The notes beneath the pieces were generated by a model. That model had not been told where the DNA came from and made no database searches. It saw nothing but the letters and a program-made list of their open reading frames with translations. A stretch of 33,398 bases of DNA from Clostridia bacterium (GTDB taxonomy: Bacteria > Bacillota > Clostridia > Oscillospirales > Acutalibacteraceae): positions 1 to 33,398 of the forward strand of contig JAFURT010000029.1 of the NCBI GenBank assembly GCA_017471765.1, written 5' to 3'. Below, piece after piece: positions 9,333 to 18,352 of the stretch. The stretch's first letter is position 1. Every line of letters starts with the position of its first letter. The position numbers were made by a program, and so were the translations under genes.

Positions 9333-9376
9333 ACAGCCGGAAACGCCCCGGAGTGCCCGGTGGCTTCTCCGGCTGT
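9333..9376 (-). terminator. Intra-operon terminator or attenuator upstream of the GH106-like gene
   Basis: Read on the minus strand, ACAGCCGGA (9376-9368) pairs with TCCGGCTGT (9341-9333) and is followed directly by TTTTT. The 26-nt loop can form a further G/C stem. It lies after the zinc-ribbon gene and before the last two genes, so it should lower their expression relative to the rest. Confidence 0.65.
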
Positions 9377-9427
9377 CCAAACGTATACATTTGTTATGGA
9401 CTATCGGCCAGATGCCGAAAGTTAGCG

Positions 9428-9634
9428 TCAGTCGGCAAACAGCAGACAGCCTGCCTCGCGGAATTGCCTGATTTTTTCATCCAGAAGAGCCGTATCGCAC
9501 CGCAGTTTCCGTGCGATACAGGCCTTGCAGAGAAAGTCCTTCTCGGCCGCCCTGTCCATCAGCTTTTTATACAGGCCCACATCATCCCGGCCCAGTAACT
9601 GCCCACAGGCGGCGCAGTGGCTACTATCACACAT
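9428..9634 (-). CDS. Small cysteine-rich (zinc-ribbon-like) protein
   Basis: This 68-residue protein has two CxxC knuckles (C7-C10 and C36-C39) plus C2, C46 and C63, the arrangement expected for a zinc ribbon. It is charged, has no signal peptide or membrane segment, and should be cytoplasmic. Its start lies inside the 3' end of the GH27 gene (8-nt overlap), so it was probably kept in this operon on purpose; the ribosome binding site (ggtaaaag) is weak and coupling to the upstream stop is likely. Function is not recognised: nucleic-acid or protein binding are both possible. The Cys pattern argues against a chance frame. Confidence 0.65.
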   Translation of the reverse strand: MCDSSHCAACGQLLGRDDVGLYKKLMDRAAEKDFLCKACIARKLRCDTALLDEKIRQFREAGCLLFAD

Positions 9635-10745
9635 CTTTTACCGTACCACGGTACAGCAGGAAGCTGTGGGGCTCCAGGTGGCGGCAAACAAAGTTCTCGG
9701 TGGTAAAGGTCTCGCCGCTCCACAGATCGGTCAGCTCCAGCTTCTTGCCGCTGATGCGGTTGAGGCCCAGATCCGCAATGCTGAAATGATGCTGCACAGG
9801 CACATCCTCATAGTTGAACAGACCGATGGCGAAATCGCCATTGTCCAGCATACGCACCCAGATGGGATGCTCGGGATGGCTGTTGATCATGAAAGGCATG
9901 ATGTAGGAGGGGTCCTGGTTGATGGCGATGACAGCCTTGTTGGTGATGATGCTCTTGATGGCATCCGGCATGTTGCGGATGTCGCAACCGATCATCAGGG
10001 GAGAATTCAGCAACGCCCACAGAGAGAAGTGCAGACGGTACTCATCCTCGGTACAGCCGGTCAGCCCGACATGGCCCTTGCCGTTCATACCCACCACCAG
10101 CATATCCATGTCGTTGAAGCAACCACGGCTGCTGTATTTCTGCAGGTCGGTCTGCTGCATGGCAATCTTCTTGATGGACTCCCAGGTATCGAAGATGTCG
10201 GTGGTGGAGCGCCAAATGTGGGCGCCGGTGGATTTGACCCACTCAGCGGTGTTATCCGCACCCCAGCTACAGGCGCTGAACAGGATGTCCCGGCCACAGA
10301 GAGCCAGGGCGGTACCCATCCGCTTGTACAGCAGGTGGCCGGGGGTCTCACGGGGACGGAAGCAATAGTCCACCTTCAGGTAGTCCACGCCCCACTCCGC
10401 AAAGGAGGCGGCATCGATAAACTCGTGGTCATAGCTGCCGGGGTAATCGGCACAGGTACGCTCACCCACGCAGGTGTACATACCGAACTTCAGACCAAGG
10501 CTGTGGACGTAGTCCGCTACCGGACGGATACCCTCGGGGAACTTCTCCGGGTCGGGTACCATACGGCCGTTTTCGTCACGCTCTTTCAGGGCCCAGCAAT
10601 CGTCGATGACGATGTACTCGTAGCCGGCGTCCTTCAGGCCGCTCTCGACCATCGCCAATGCGCTCTCACGAATCAGCTGGTCATTAATGTTGCTTGCAAA
10701 GGTGTTCCAGGAGTTCCATCCCAGAGGCGGTGTTTTCAGAATCAT
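9627..10745 (-). CDS. GH27 alpha-galactosidase
   Basis: This 372-residue member of glycoside hydrolase family 27 (clan GH-D) should release terminal alpha-linked galactose, or a related sugar such as beta-L-arabinopyranose, by a retaining mechanism. Visible hallmarks: PPLGWNSWNTF at the N-terminus, YIVIDDCW (44-51), MYTCVGERTC, the nucleophile in YLKVDYC (D126) and the acid/base in IWRSTTDIFDTW (D183), followed by the C-terminal all-beta domain. Length is normal for a one-barrel bacterial enzyme. It lacks a signal peptide, so it acts on imported oligosaccharides. A clear RBS (agaggg) lies 7 nt before ATG; the upstream permease gene ends 38 nt away. Its last codons overlap the zinc-ribbon gene. 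Confidence 0.93.
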   Translation of the reverse strand: MILKTPPLGWNSWNTFASNINDQLIRESALAMVESGLKDAGYEYIVIDDCWALKERDENGRMVPDPEKFPEGIRPVADYVHSLGLKFGMYTCVGERTCADYPGSYDHEFIDAASFAEWGVDYLKVDYCFRPRETPGHLLYKRMGTALALCGRDILFSACSWGADNTAEWVKSTGAHIWRSTTDIFDTWESIKKIAMQQTDLQKYSSRGCFNDMDMLVVGMNGKGHVGLTGCTEDEYRLHFSLWALLNSPLMIGCDIRNMPDAIKSIITNKAVIAINQDPSYIMPFMINSHPEHPIWVRMLDNGDFAIGLFNYEDVPVQHHFSIADLGLNRISGKKLELTDLWSGETFTTENFVCRHLEPHSFLLYRGTVKDV

Positions 10746-10783
10746 AATACAACCCTCTTACATAAAATCAATCAAATTGGCTT

Positions 10784-11794
10784 TTAGCCCACCAAGCCGG
10801 AGCGCTCGATGCTTTCCACGAAGAAACGCTGGGTAACGGCATAGAAGGCCAGCAACGGTGTCATAATCAGGAAAATACCGGCATTACGCAACAGGGCGAT
10901 GACCTGAGTATCCTCCAGATTGAAACGGGACAGCTGCGTAGCAATCTCACCGCCCACCATACCTTTGTTGCCACTCAAATAAGAATTGAATAGCTCGAAA
11001 GCCTGGGGCAGCATTTTCGTCTGCTGCAGGAACAGACCGGAATAGAAGGTGTCGTTCCATCCCCACACGAAGGAGAACAGCACCACGGTGGCAATAATTG
11101 TGGATGCACCCGGCAACATGATCTGCCAGAAGGTGCGGAAGGTGCCGGCGCCATCCACCATCGCCGCCTCTTCGGTTTCCTTGGGCATACCACGGAAACT
11201 CTGGCGGAAGATGAAGATGAACAGACCGTTCTTGATACCAAAGCCGGTAGCCGCCAGCAGGAAGAAGGGCCAGAAACTATCCAGCAAATTGATTGGTTTG
11301 CCGGAAACCGCCTCAACGATGCCGAAAATGTCAAAATCCTTGAAATACAGGTACAGCTGGGTCATGATCTGCTGCGGAGGCACCATGATGGTCAGCAGTA
11401 CCAGTGCAAAAAACAGATTCTTGCCCCGGAACCGGAACCGGGCGAAGCCATAGCCCACCAGCATACAGGAGACAGCCTGCAGTAAGGTGGTAACCGTCAC
11501 CACCACCAGGCTGTTGATCAAAGCAGACAGGTAGCCCATGCTCTTGTAGGCAAAGGTGAGGTTTTCCAAGGTGAAATGCCGGGGAATCCACAGCACCGTG
11601 TTATCATACACGTCCTGCTGTTGCATGAATGCCTTGGAAATCATGGTGATGACCGGGTAAAGAATAATAAAGGAGAATCCGATGAGGAACACTGCCTTGA
11701 CCAGGCCGCCAAGCACCTGTGAGGCAGTCCGTTCTACCCGACGAAGACGACGGCTCTCAGATGCCCTTTGGAGAATTGCAGTTTTCACGTTCAT
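10784..11794 (-). CDS. Carbohydrate ABC transporter permease (MalG type)
   Basis: This 336-residue inner-membrane protein has about six transmembrane segments, a charged cytoplasmic N-terminus (1-30) and the conserved EAA loop EEAAMVDGAGTFRTFWQIMLPG, which contacts the ATPase. It ends in the typical short tail after the last helix. It pairs with the MalF-type permease 40 nt upstream to form one channel heterodimer. No solute-binding protein gene is next to this pair: the DUF5696-type lipoprotein precedes it, so its binding partner is either that protein or one of the two solute-binding proteins upstream. No ATPase is encoded in the window. Confidence 0.93.
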   Translation of the reverse strand: MNVKTAILQRASESRRLRRVERTASQVLGGLVKAVFLIGFSFIILYPVITMISKAFMQQQDVYDNTVLWIPRHFTLENLTFAYKSMGYLSALINSLVVVTVTTLLQAVSCMLVGYGFARFRFRGKNLFFALVLLTIMVPPQQIMTQLYLYFKDFDIFGIVEAVSGKPINLLDSFWPFFLLAATGFGIKNGLFIFIFRQSFRGMPKETEEAAMVDGAGTFRTFWQIMLPGASTIIATVVLFSFVWGWNDTFYSGLFLQQTKMLPQAFELFNSYLSGNKGMVGGEIATQLSRFNLEDTQVIALLRNAGIFLIMTPLLAFYAVTQRFFVESIERSGLVG

Positions 11795-11834
11795 ATACGC
11801 TCATATCCTTTCGGGAGATTGGAAGCCGACGTTG

Positions 11835-12770
11835 TTAGGTGTAATAGAAAATGCGTTTGGACATGATGCCTGCCACCACGGCGATACAGACACCCAAAAT
11901 CGCCAGGTAGATCCAACACATGGCGTTGGACAAACCAAAGTTCATTTCGGTAAAGGCCTGTTTGTAGGCATAATCCATGACGCTGTTGCCCACCGAGGTG
12001 AAGGTATCCACAATGGAGTATACCAGGTTCACCAGCAGAAGGGGAGTGACCATGGGGAAGGTGATCTTCCAGAACATTTCCCAGCCGTTGCCGCCCTCCA
12101 CACGAGCCGCCTCATACAGCGAGGGGGAGATGGATTTCAGACCGGCCAGGAAGATGAAGATCTGCACACCGGAGCTGCTGATCACGGTGTAGATACGGTC
12201 GATCGGGCCGGTAATAATGCTGATGAAATCTTCCGACAGCCCCATCTCCAGCAGGTATTTTTCCATGTTTACACTCTTAAGGGCGGATAGGTTGGCGGCA
12301 CTGCTCATGGCCGCATCCAGGGTGGTGGTCGTATCCTGTCCGAAGTTGGTCTGCATCTGCAGGAACAGACCGGAGGACAGAATGATGGGCAGGAAGAAGA
12401 TGGCGTTTACCGCTGCCGAGCCACGGAACTTGTTTTTCAGCAACATAGCCACAAAAAAGCTGAACACGATAATAACCGGCACGTTATACAGCAGATTCAG
12501 CAGGCTTTCTGCCAGGTATTTGGGGTAGTAGGCGTCCTTGGTGAGGGCGTGAACGAAGTTCTCTATACCGGCAAACTCCAGCGTGTACCCGCCGGTACCG
12601 ATAATCTTAACCTCGTTGAGGGCGAACACCACCGACATGATCAGCGGCACGCCGAACAGGGCAATCAGACCAATCAGCCAGGGAAGAATAAACGCATAGC
12701 CGTTGAGCTCCTCACGTGCCCGCAAGGAAAGGGGGCGTTTTCTACGCCCGAGGACTGCCGCCTTGCTCAT
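11835..12770 (-). CDS. Carbohydrate ABC transporter permease (MalF type)
   Basis: This 311-residue permease has six predicted transmembrane segments and the EAA loop YEAARVEGGNGWEMFWKITFPM. The region between helices 2 and 3 carries an extra extracytoplasmic segment (about residues 145-190). Its ATG overlaps the TGA of the DUF5696-type gene (ATGA, 12767-12770), with a strong aggaggtgg RBS inside that gene's end, so the two are translationally coupled. This ties the DUF5696-type lipoprotein physically or stoichiometrically to this permease pair. Confidence 0.93.
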   Translation of the reverse strand: MSKAAVLGRRKRPLSLRAREELNGYAFILPWLIGLIALFGVPLIMSVVFALNEVKIIGTGGYTLEFAGIENFVHALTKDAYYPKYLAESLLNLLYNVPVIIVFSFFVAMLLKNKFRGSAAVNAIFFLPIILSSGLFLQMQTNFGQDTTTTLDAAMSSAANLSALKSVNMEKYLLEMGLSEDFISIITGPIDRIYTVISSSGVQIFIFLAGLKSISPSLYEAARVEGGNGWEMFWKITFPMVTPLLLVNLVYSIVDTFTSVGNSVMDYAYKQAFTEMNFGLSNAMCWIYLAILGVCIAVVAGIMSKRIFYYT

Positions 12771-15298
12771 GCTGCCACCTCCTGTACTGTGATGAAATCT
12801 TCTGCCGGTACCGTGACCTCGCCCACCGTCTGTGCAGTTTTCGTATAGTTCACGTACACGGCATAGCCGTTATCGTAGCGGGTGACGGTCAAGCCGCTCG
12901 CCAGTGTCTCGTGCTCCACCATCAAGGCGTCAGCCACCGGGTTCAAGGCCGTCTCCAGGCGAGTCTGCTGTGCGGCGATGATCTCTACCCAGTCGGTGTA
13001 GCAGGAGGAGAAATTCTCAGCATAGTCTGTATTTTTCAGAACATGTGCCTCTGCGTGGGTCAGCTGCAGGTGCAGGGACATACCGTATTCGGCAGCCTTC
13101 AGCACTGCCGTGTGGTAGTTGGGCTGCAGGTTGATGGGATCGCCGGACAAGGCCTTGCTGCCGTGCAGAACTATCTGCAGGAAAGGCACATCCTCGCTGG
13201 CAATCAGGAAGCCACTGCTTTCGGTGGCGGTGCCCATAATATGGGTGGCATAGGGGAGTGCATAACTGTTGCCCTCCCGTATCATCACCTTATCCACACC
13301 GGCGGCGATGGTGGTCAGGCTCTCCACACTCTTTTGCTGGGAGGTGATGCGATCCACCGTATTCTGCCGGTCATAGTCCGCATACAGCTCGTTACCGCTG
13401 CTACGCAGGGAAACGGCACCGAAGCCAAGCTTCTGCAGAGCCGGCAGGAACTTGTCGGTCACTTTCTGCAGGCAGTTGGGGGAGAGGATGAAGCTCTCCA
13501 CCTGCATGACACCGTCATCCTCACGGTGGAGGCCACTGGCGTAGGAGAGCGTATACAGCTTAGCTGTGTTCAGATCCAGCGTGCTGGAAGCGTTATTGGG
13601 GGCATAGAACCCATTGCCGCTCTGATACACGGTCATCAGGTTCACATCCGGGAATACCGTGATCCCCTTGTCTTTCGTATAGTTCATCAGGGACTGCAGG
13701 CCTTTTTTGCCGCCAAGCACACCGATGAGGTTGAGCGACTTGGGATATTCGTGGTAAACACCGCCGCCAAACCAGCCGGTCAGCACCAGTTCCAGATTGC
13801 TAACACCCTTCTCCCGGAAGGCTTCCAGGATATCGATGTTCTGCTCATAGGTGGTGGCCGCTTTGACGCCCACATAGGACACGCCCAGGAAGTTCTTGTA
13901 GCCGGTGACACCGCCAATGGTTTCTACTACCAGCGGTACGGAATGGCTACCGGACTTGACCAGGTCGCCCTTTTTGTAGAGATAGTCACGGTAGGTGCAG
14001 GCCATCTCGGAATAGGTTACCTCATCCTCCAGCAGGATGTACCGCACACGGTACGCGCCGTCAAACAGCGTGCGCTGGAACTGGGGCACCTTGGAGTTCT
14101 CGGAGGAACTGCCCTCCATGTAGACGTTATCCTTATTGATGACGATAAAGCGGGGATAGATAGCGTTGTAGGCGTTGTAGCCGCCACTACGGTAGGCTTC
14201 CACATACGCATTGGCCTGGCCTTCTTCGATGATAGCCAGGTAGCCGGCGTTGCCATCCTTCAGTCCGAACACCGGCAGAACCGCCCGCTCGGAATTGACC
14301 TGCTGTGCCAGCTTTGCGGTGGTGGTGACGGTCAAATCATCGCCGTAAATGGCCACCGAAGCCTTTTCACGGCGGGTGCTTTTCGCATCAAAACGAATCA
14401 GTGCACCACTGCCGTCAGGCAGGAACATGAAGCCGTCCTCCGTGCGGTCGGTGCGTCCGAAATTCTCGAACAGCGTGATGTCGTACAGCGGATAATCGTC
14501 GTCGAACAACAGCCGTTCTGTGGGCACCGATACCGTGAAGCCGTCCTCGTTCAGGGTGTACTGGAGCACGACCGTGAAATAGGGGCGGTTGACGGCGGCA
14601 CCGTTGAGACCGAACTCGGCATTGTCCGCCAGCAGGTCATCCTCGGTATACCCAGCCTCCAGCCAAAGCTGGCGCACGGCCATGAATTCGTTGAGGCCCT
14701 TAGGACGGATACCGTACATGCTCTCGCTCTCATACAGGCGATAATACGCCGTCAACTGTTCCGCCTTTTCCTCCGGCAGCTTGTTTACAAAGCTCTCAAA
14801 CCGCCGGATGCTCAATTTTTGCGGTATGCTGTCGGCGGTCAGCTCATAATCGCCCAGCTTATATTCCACATACAGGCTGTCGTCCTGTGCATAGGCGGTC
14901 ACCTGCTTGCGCTTCACCGCATCGGCGTAGCTGGACATCGTGGAATAGTTACCGTTAGCATCGTAGAAGGATAGGCTGAACTGGGATTTCAAACTATCCG
15001 TGAGCTTTTCTTCCACCGGGTTGCTGTTCCAGACCACCTGCCGGTTTTTGTCCGTCAGCTGGACAGAGAAATCCTCTCCATTGATAGACAGAGTCATTCT
15101 ATCATTAGAAAGTACCTCTGTCAAGCCGGCGGCGAGCGACAGCTTCCCGGTCAGCGCCTCCGGCGCAGTGCGGAGAGCCCAGGCATAGATATCAGCACCG
15201 CCGCAACCGGCCAAGCCGCCCATCAGCAGCAGCGCCGCCAGGGCGAGTGCCGTTGCCCGCAACCCGATATGCATTTTGTTTTGTTTCATCTTTTTCAT
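12767..15298 (-). CDS. DUF5696-type extracytoplasmic lipoprotein
   Basis: This 843-residue protein has a lipoprotein signal ending in LAGC (C31 or C32 region), so it is tethered outside the membrane. An N-terminal beta-sandwich (SINGEDFSVQLTDKNRQVVWNSNP...) is followed by a long barrel-like region with segments such as LVLTGWFGGGVYHEYP and KGITVFPDVNLM, where strands end in acidic or aromatic residues as in TIM-barrel glycosidases, and a C-terminal small beta domain. The overall pattern matches my recollection of DUF5696 proteins found beside sugar permeases in Firmicutes; enzymatic activity is not established. It starts 15 nt after the YIP1 gene (RBS ggagg) and overlaps the next permease by 4 nt. 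It could be a surface glycosidase or a transport accessory. Confidence 0.85.
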   Translation of the reverse strand: MKKMKQNKMHIGLRATALALAALLLMGGLAGCGGADIYAWALRTAPEALTGKLSLAAGLTEVLSNDRMTLSINGEDFSVQLTDKNRQVVWNSNPVEEKLTDSLKSQFSLSFYDANGNYSTMSSYADAVKRKQVTAYAQDDSLYVEYKLGDYELTADSIPQKLSIRRFESFVNKLPEEKAEQLTAYYRLYESESMYGIRPKGLNEFMAVRQLWLEAGYTEDDLLADNAEFGLNGAAVNRPYFTVVLQYTLNEDGFTVSVPTERLLFDDDYPLYDITLFENFGRTDRTEDGFMFLPDGSGALIRFDAKSTRREKASVAIYGDDLTVTTTAKLAQQVNSERAVLPVFGLKDGNAGYLAIIEEGQANAYVEAYRSGGYNAYNAIYPRFIVINKDNVYMEGSSSENSKVPQFQRTLFDGAYRVRYILLEDEVTYSEMACTYRDYLYKKGDLVKSGSHSVPLVVETIGGVTGYKNFLGVSYVGVKAATTYEQNIDILEAFREKGVSNLELVLTGWFGGGVYHEYPKSLNLIGVLGGKKGLQSLMNYTKDKGITVFPDVNLMTVYQSGNGFYAPNNASSTLDLNTAKLYTLSYASGLHREDDGVMQVESFILSPNCLQKVTDKFLPALQKLGFGAVSLRSSGNELYADYDRQNTVDRITSQQKSVESLTTIAAGVDKVMIREGNSYALPYATHIMGTATESSGFLIASEDVPFLQIVLHGSKALSGDPINLQPNYHTAVLKAAEYGMSLHLQLTHAEAHVLKNTDYAENFSSCYTDWVEIIAAQQTRLETALNPVADALMVEHETLASGLTVTRYDNGYAVYVNYTKTAQTVGEVTVPAEDFITVQEVAA

Positions 15299-15313
15299 AC
15301 GGACAGCCTCCGT

Positions 15314-17413
15314 TTATATACGCAGGGTGAATTCCCTGTATATGCTGTAAACAAATCCCGTAATTTCCTGAATCAAGCTGAAGAACAGCAAGCAGATAAA
15401 GGCGACCACCAAGGCGCTGAGCACCGTCAGGATCAGAACGCCTGTATTCTGCACGGCGTTGTATTCGTGTACCTCCATCAGGCCGATAAAGACCATCAGG
15501 CAGAACCAGGCAATACCAATGCCCTCAAAAATGGCCAGATAGGCCATCTCGTTCAGAGAGAGCACATGGGTCAGCAGGGTAGACGCTACGGTGAAAATAA
15601 TCAGCGGCTGGAAGGAATAGCCCAGCACCATGATGATATCCCGCAGACGGCCTTTACCGTTCATAAGCGTGGTAATCGACCAGTTGGCGATTACCGCCAG
15701 TGCAACAGGCATCAGGAACACGCGTAGCTGATAGAACAGGTCCAGGGACGTGTTGTAATTGTCATTGAACATGAAGCTACGAGCTTGAATATCGATGATA
15801 ATGACTACGAAGTAGACCACCATCAGCAGCAGAGCCATGCCCAAACTGCCTTTTTCACGGAAGCGCATCTCCCAGAAGCCGTCGATGGGATGCCGTAAAA
15901 TATACAGCGCACCCTTCAGGCCGGTACCGTTGACAATCTCAATGTGCCGTGCGGGGCCGGCGGCCAGACGCTTTTTGCGGATGCGCAGGACCACCACCAG
16001 GGCGGCTACCAGAACGGCGGCGCCCAGCACATAGTAGGGGAACTGTTTGGTCATCCGGATTTTCTGTGCCTTCACGTACGCCTTAGAGTAGGCATCCCGG
16101 GCACCGGCAATCTTGAAATACTCCATCGCCTGTTCATAATCATACAGACGGTAGTAAGCGTAGCCCGCCTTCATATAAGCCAGGTCGAAGTTGCTGTTAA
16201 GGCGGATAACATCGTTCCACAGAGCAATACAGGTCTCGTAATCCTGCTCCAGATAGGCCGAGGTGGCCTTGTGGATGGTGGTGGTGTATTCGGTGGGGAT
16301 AAAGCGGGTCACCGACCCATAGGATTTATCCAGGATATAGATGGTATCCTCGTGGTACAGGATGGCGCTGGGCTGTTCAAAGGAGCCCTGCTGAGCCGTC
16401 TTGAGACCGCCGAAGATGAACAGCAGGTTGCCCTCCTCATCATAGGCGAAAATACGGCCACGCTTACCGTCCAGGGCGTAGTAGTTGCCGCGCTCATCCT
16501 GGGTGATGTCCACAAATGCAGAAGGACCGTAGGTGCCCACAGAGGTATCCAGCGTAAAGATCACATCGCCGGAGACCTTCGTCTCGCCGCTGAGGGCGGA
16601 GCGCACCAGCACGTCGTTACCGGACGGATTCAGACGGCGGATGGGGTCGGTGGTGTCCGACGCCGAGGTCACCGCATAGATAAAGCCGGAGGAGTCCAGA
16701 GAAATATTGGAATATTCCACCGGTACAAAGGAGAGCAGATGCTTACGCTGGTCAGCGGTCATGACCGTCTTCCAGAACAGGTCAACAACGGTGTAAACTA
16801 CGTTGTTACTGCCGATGTAGCCCACGAAGGAGCCGTCCGGGGAGAACTGCATCAAGCCCTTGTTCACGTTCTGCACCAGAACGAACATCCGCCCGGATTC
16901 ATCCACTACCAGCTTCTGCGGCTCGAAGGAGAAGGTGGCGTCCAGCAGTTCGCTTTTGGGCTCCTCCACTGTACGCACCAGCTTATACGCCTTATCCAGT
17001 ACCACAACACGCTTGTTGGCTGTATCGGCAATGTACAGCAGACCGTCCGCATCGGCGAACAGGCCGGTAGGCTTCTGGAAGGTATCCTCCTCGCCAGCCG
17101 CATTGATGAAGGTGGTGATGGTGTGCTGCAGCCGGAAATCTTTGTCCAGCACAAACACACAGTTAGCGCCGGAATCCACAATGTAGAAATTGCCTGCGGC
17201 ATCCACGATGAGATCCTCCGGCGTGACGAAGGCACAGCCGGTCTCATTGTTCCGGAAAACGCCGTTTTCCTCATAGGCTACCGGGGCGGCCACATCGATG
17301 GGGTCACCGTTCTGATAGGAATAGGTATAGGAATAGAACGGTTCAGACGCCTGTACAGTTATGCTGAGTGCCAGCAGAAGGGCCACCAGCATAACAGCGA
17401 TCCTTTTTTTCAC
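15314..17413 (-). CDS. NHL beta-propeller / TPR / YIP1-domain membrane protein
   Basis: This 699-residue protein starts with GTG (RBS ggaggg, 8 nt before). A signal peptide (1-22) is followed by an extracytoplasmic NHL-type beta-propeller (about 60-380; repeats such as PEDLIVDAAGNFYIVDSGANCVFVLD and PTGLFADADGLLYIADTANKRVVVLD type strands), a short TPR pair (about 385-460, YLEQDYETCIALWNDVIRL / YRLYDYEQAMEYF), one transmembrane helix (about 467-485) and a C-terminal YIP1-like domain with about five helices. The propeller could sense or bind a protein or glycan and the YIP1 part may act on the permeases; neither is demonstrated. It lies between the two permease pairs, its RBS overlapping the stop of the upstream permease (TAAGGAGGG). 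Confidence 0.88.
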   Translation of the reverse strand: MKKRIAVMLVALLLALSITVQASEPFYSYTYSYQNGDPIDVAAPVAYEENGVFRNNETGCAFVTPEDLIVDAAGNFYIVDSGANCVFVLDKDFRLQHTITTFINAAGEEDTFQKPTGLFADADGLLYIADTANKRVVVLDKAYKLVRTVEEPKSELLDATFSFEPQKLVVDESGRMFVLVQNVNKGLMQFSPDGSFVGYIGSNNVVYTVVDLFWKTVMTADQRKHLLSFVPVEYSNISLDSSGFIYAVTSASDTTDPIRRLNPSGNDVLVRSALSGETKVSGDVIFTLDTSVGTYGPSAFVDITQDERGNYYALDGKRGRIFAYDEEGNLLFIFGGLKTAQQGSFEQPSAILYHEDTIYILDKSYGSVTRFIPTEYTTTIHKATSAYLEQDYETCIALWNDVIRLNSNFDLAYMKAGYAYYRLYDYEQAMEYFKIAGARDAYSKAYVKAQKIRMTKQFPYYVLGAAVLVAALVVVLRIRKKRLAAGPARHIEIVNGTGLKGALYILRHPIDGFWEMRFREKGSLGMALLLMVVYFVVIIIDIQARSFMFNDNYNTSLDLFYQLRVFLMPVALAVIANWSITTLMNGKGRLRDIIMVLGYSFQPLIIFTVASTLLTHVLSLNEMAYLAIFEGIGIAWFCLMVFIGLMEVHEYNAVQNTGVLILTVLSALVVAFICLLFFSLIQEITGFVYSIYREFTLRI

Positions 17414-17427
17414 GTGCCATTCCCTCC

Positions 17428-18351
17428 TTATTCCTTAATACCGGACGTAGCCATGGTATCAATAATCTTGGTTTGGTTGATAATAAACACCGTTGCCGGT
17501 ACCAGCAGCATCAGCACACCTACCGCCTGTGCCGCACCCTGACGGATCAGACCGCCGGTGGTAATCTGGCTCAGGGCATAGGGCAGGGTCTTCAGGTTTT
17601 CCTGGTACACATAGGCGGCGTTGTTCTGGTTCCACAGCTGCTGGAACATCAGAATAAGCACCGTCAGGTAGGCGGGCTTGGACATGGGCATGATGATCCG
17701 CCAGTAGGTGGTCAGCTCGGAGCAACCGTCGATGCGAGCCGCCTCGATCAGAGAGTCGGGGATGGTCCGCATGTAGTTAATCATAATGAACAGACCCAGC
17801 GAAGCACCCATAGAGGGGATGATCGCCGCCAGATAGGTGTCCAGCCAGCCCAGCCAGGAAATCGTCAGGTAGTTGGCGATATCGTTGACCGAGGCCACAA
17901 ACATCAGGGAGAAGGTGATCATGGTGTTGATGGTCTTACGGCCGATGAACTTCACCTTAGCCAGAGGATAGGCGGCCAGCGAGGCCAGGATGATGTGACC
18001 GAAGGTGGTGGTCAGGGTGATGAACAGGGTGTTGAAAGCGTACCGCTCAAAGGGCACCCACGTGGTCTTCATCAAGCTGAACAGCATGGTAAAGTTGTCC
18101 AGCGTGGGATGAGAGGGCAGGATGGTGGGCGGGTAATAGAACAGCTCGTTGAGCGGCTTCAGGGACATACCCACCGACATAATCAGCGGCAGGGCGCTGA
18201 AGGCACCGATAAGGGCCAAAAACACAAACACAATCACATCGCCGTAACGCTTCCGGTTACCTTTAGCCCGGCGGATGCGGCTGGAGCGACGGAATTTTAC
18301 CTTCGGCGGATTTTCCGTCAGGGGGGTGGAAACTGCCATTTGTTTTGCCAT
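17428..18351 (-). CDS. Carbohydrate ABC transporter permease (MalG/LplC type)
   Basis: This 307-residue permease has six predicted helices and the EAA-type loop EAARIDGCSELTTYWRIIMPM. A GTG at 18360 would extend it by three residues and overlap the previous gene, but the ATG at 18351 has a well-placed aaggtgg and is preferred; one base then separates it from the upstream TGA, so the genes are coupled. It forms the inner membrane channel with the next-upstream permease. Confidence 0.93.
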   Translation of the reverse strand: MAKQMAVSTPLTENPPKVKFRRSSRIRRAKGNRKRYGDVIVFVFLALIGAFSALPLIMSVGMSLKPLNELFYYPPTILPSHPTLDNFTMLFSLMKTTWVPFERYAFNTLFITLTTTFGHIILASLAAYPLAKVKFIGRKTINTMITFSLMFVASVNDIANYLTISWLGWLDTYLAAIIPSMGASLGLFIMINYMRTIPDSLIEAARIDGCSELTTYWRIIMPMSKPAYLTVLILMFQQLWNQNNAAYVYQENLKTLPYALSQITTGGLIRQGAAQAVGVLMLLVPATVFIINQTKIIDTMATSGIKE

Positions 18352-18352
18352 A

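Noticed and set aside
12716-14974. 752-codon plus-strand frame opposite the DUF5696-type gene
   Set aside because: Antisense shadow without signal, domains or promoter; the minus-strand gene has a lipobox and coupled neighbours.
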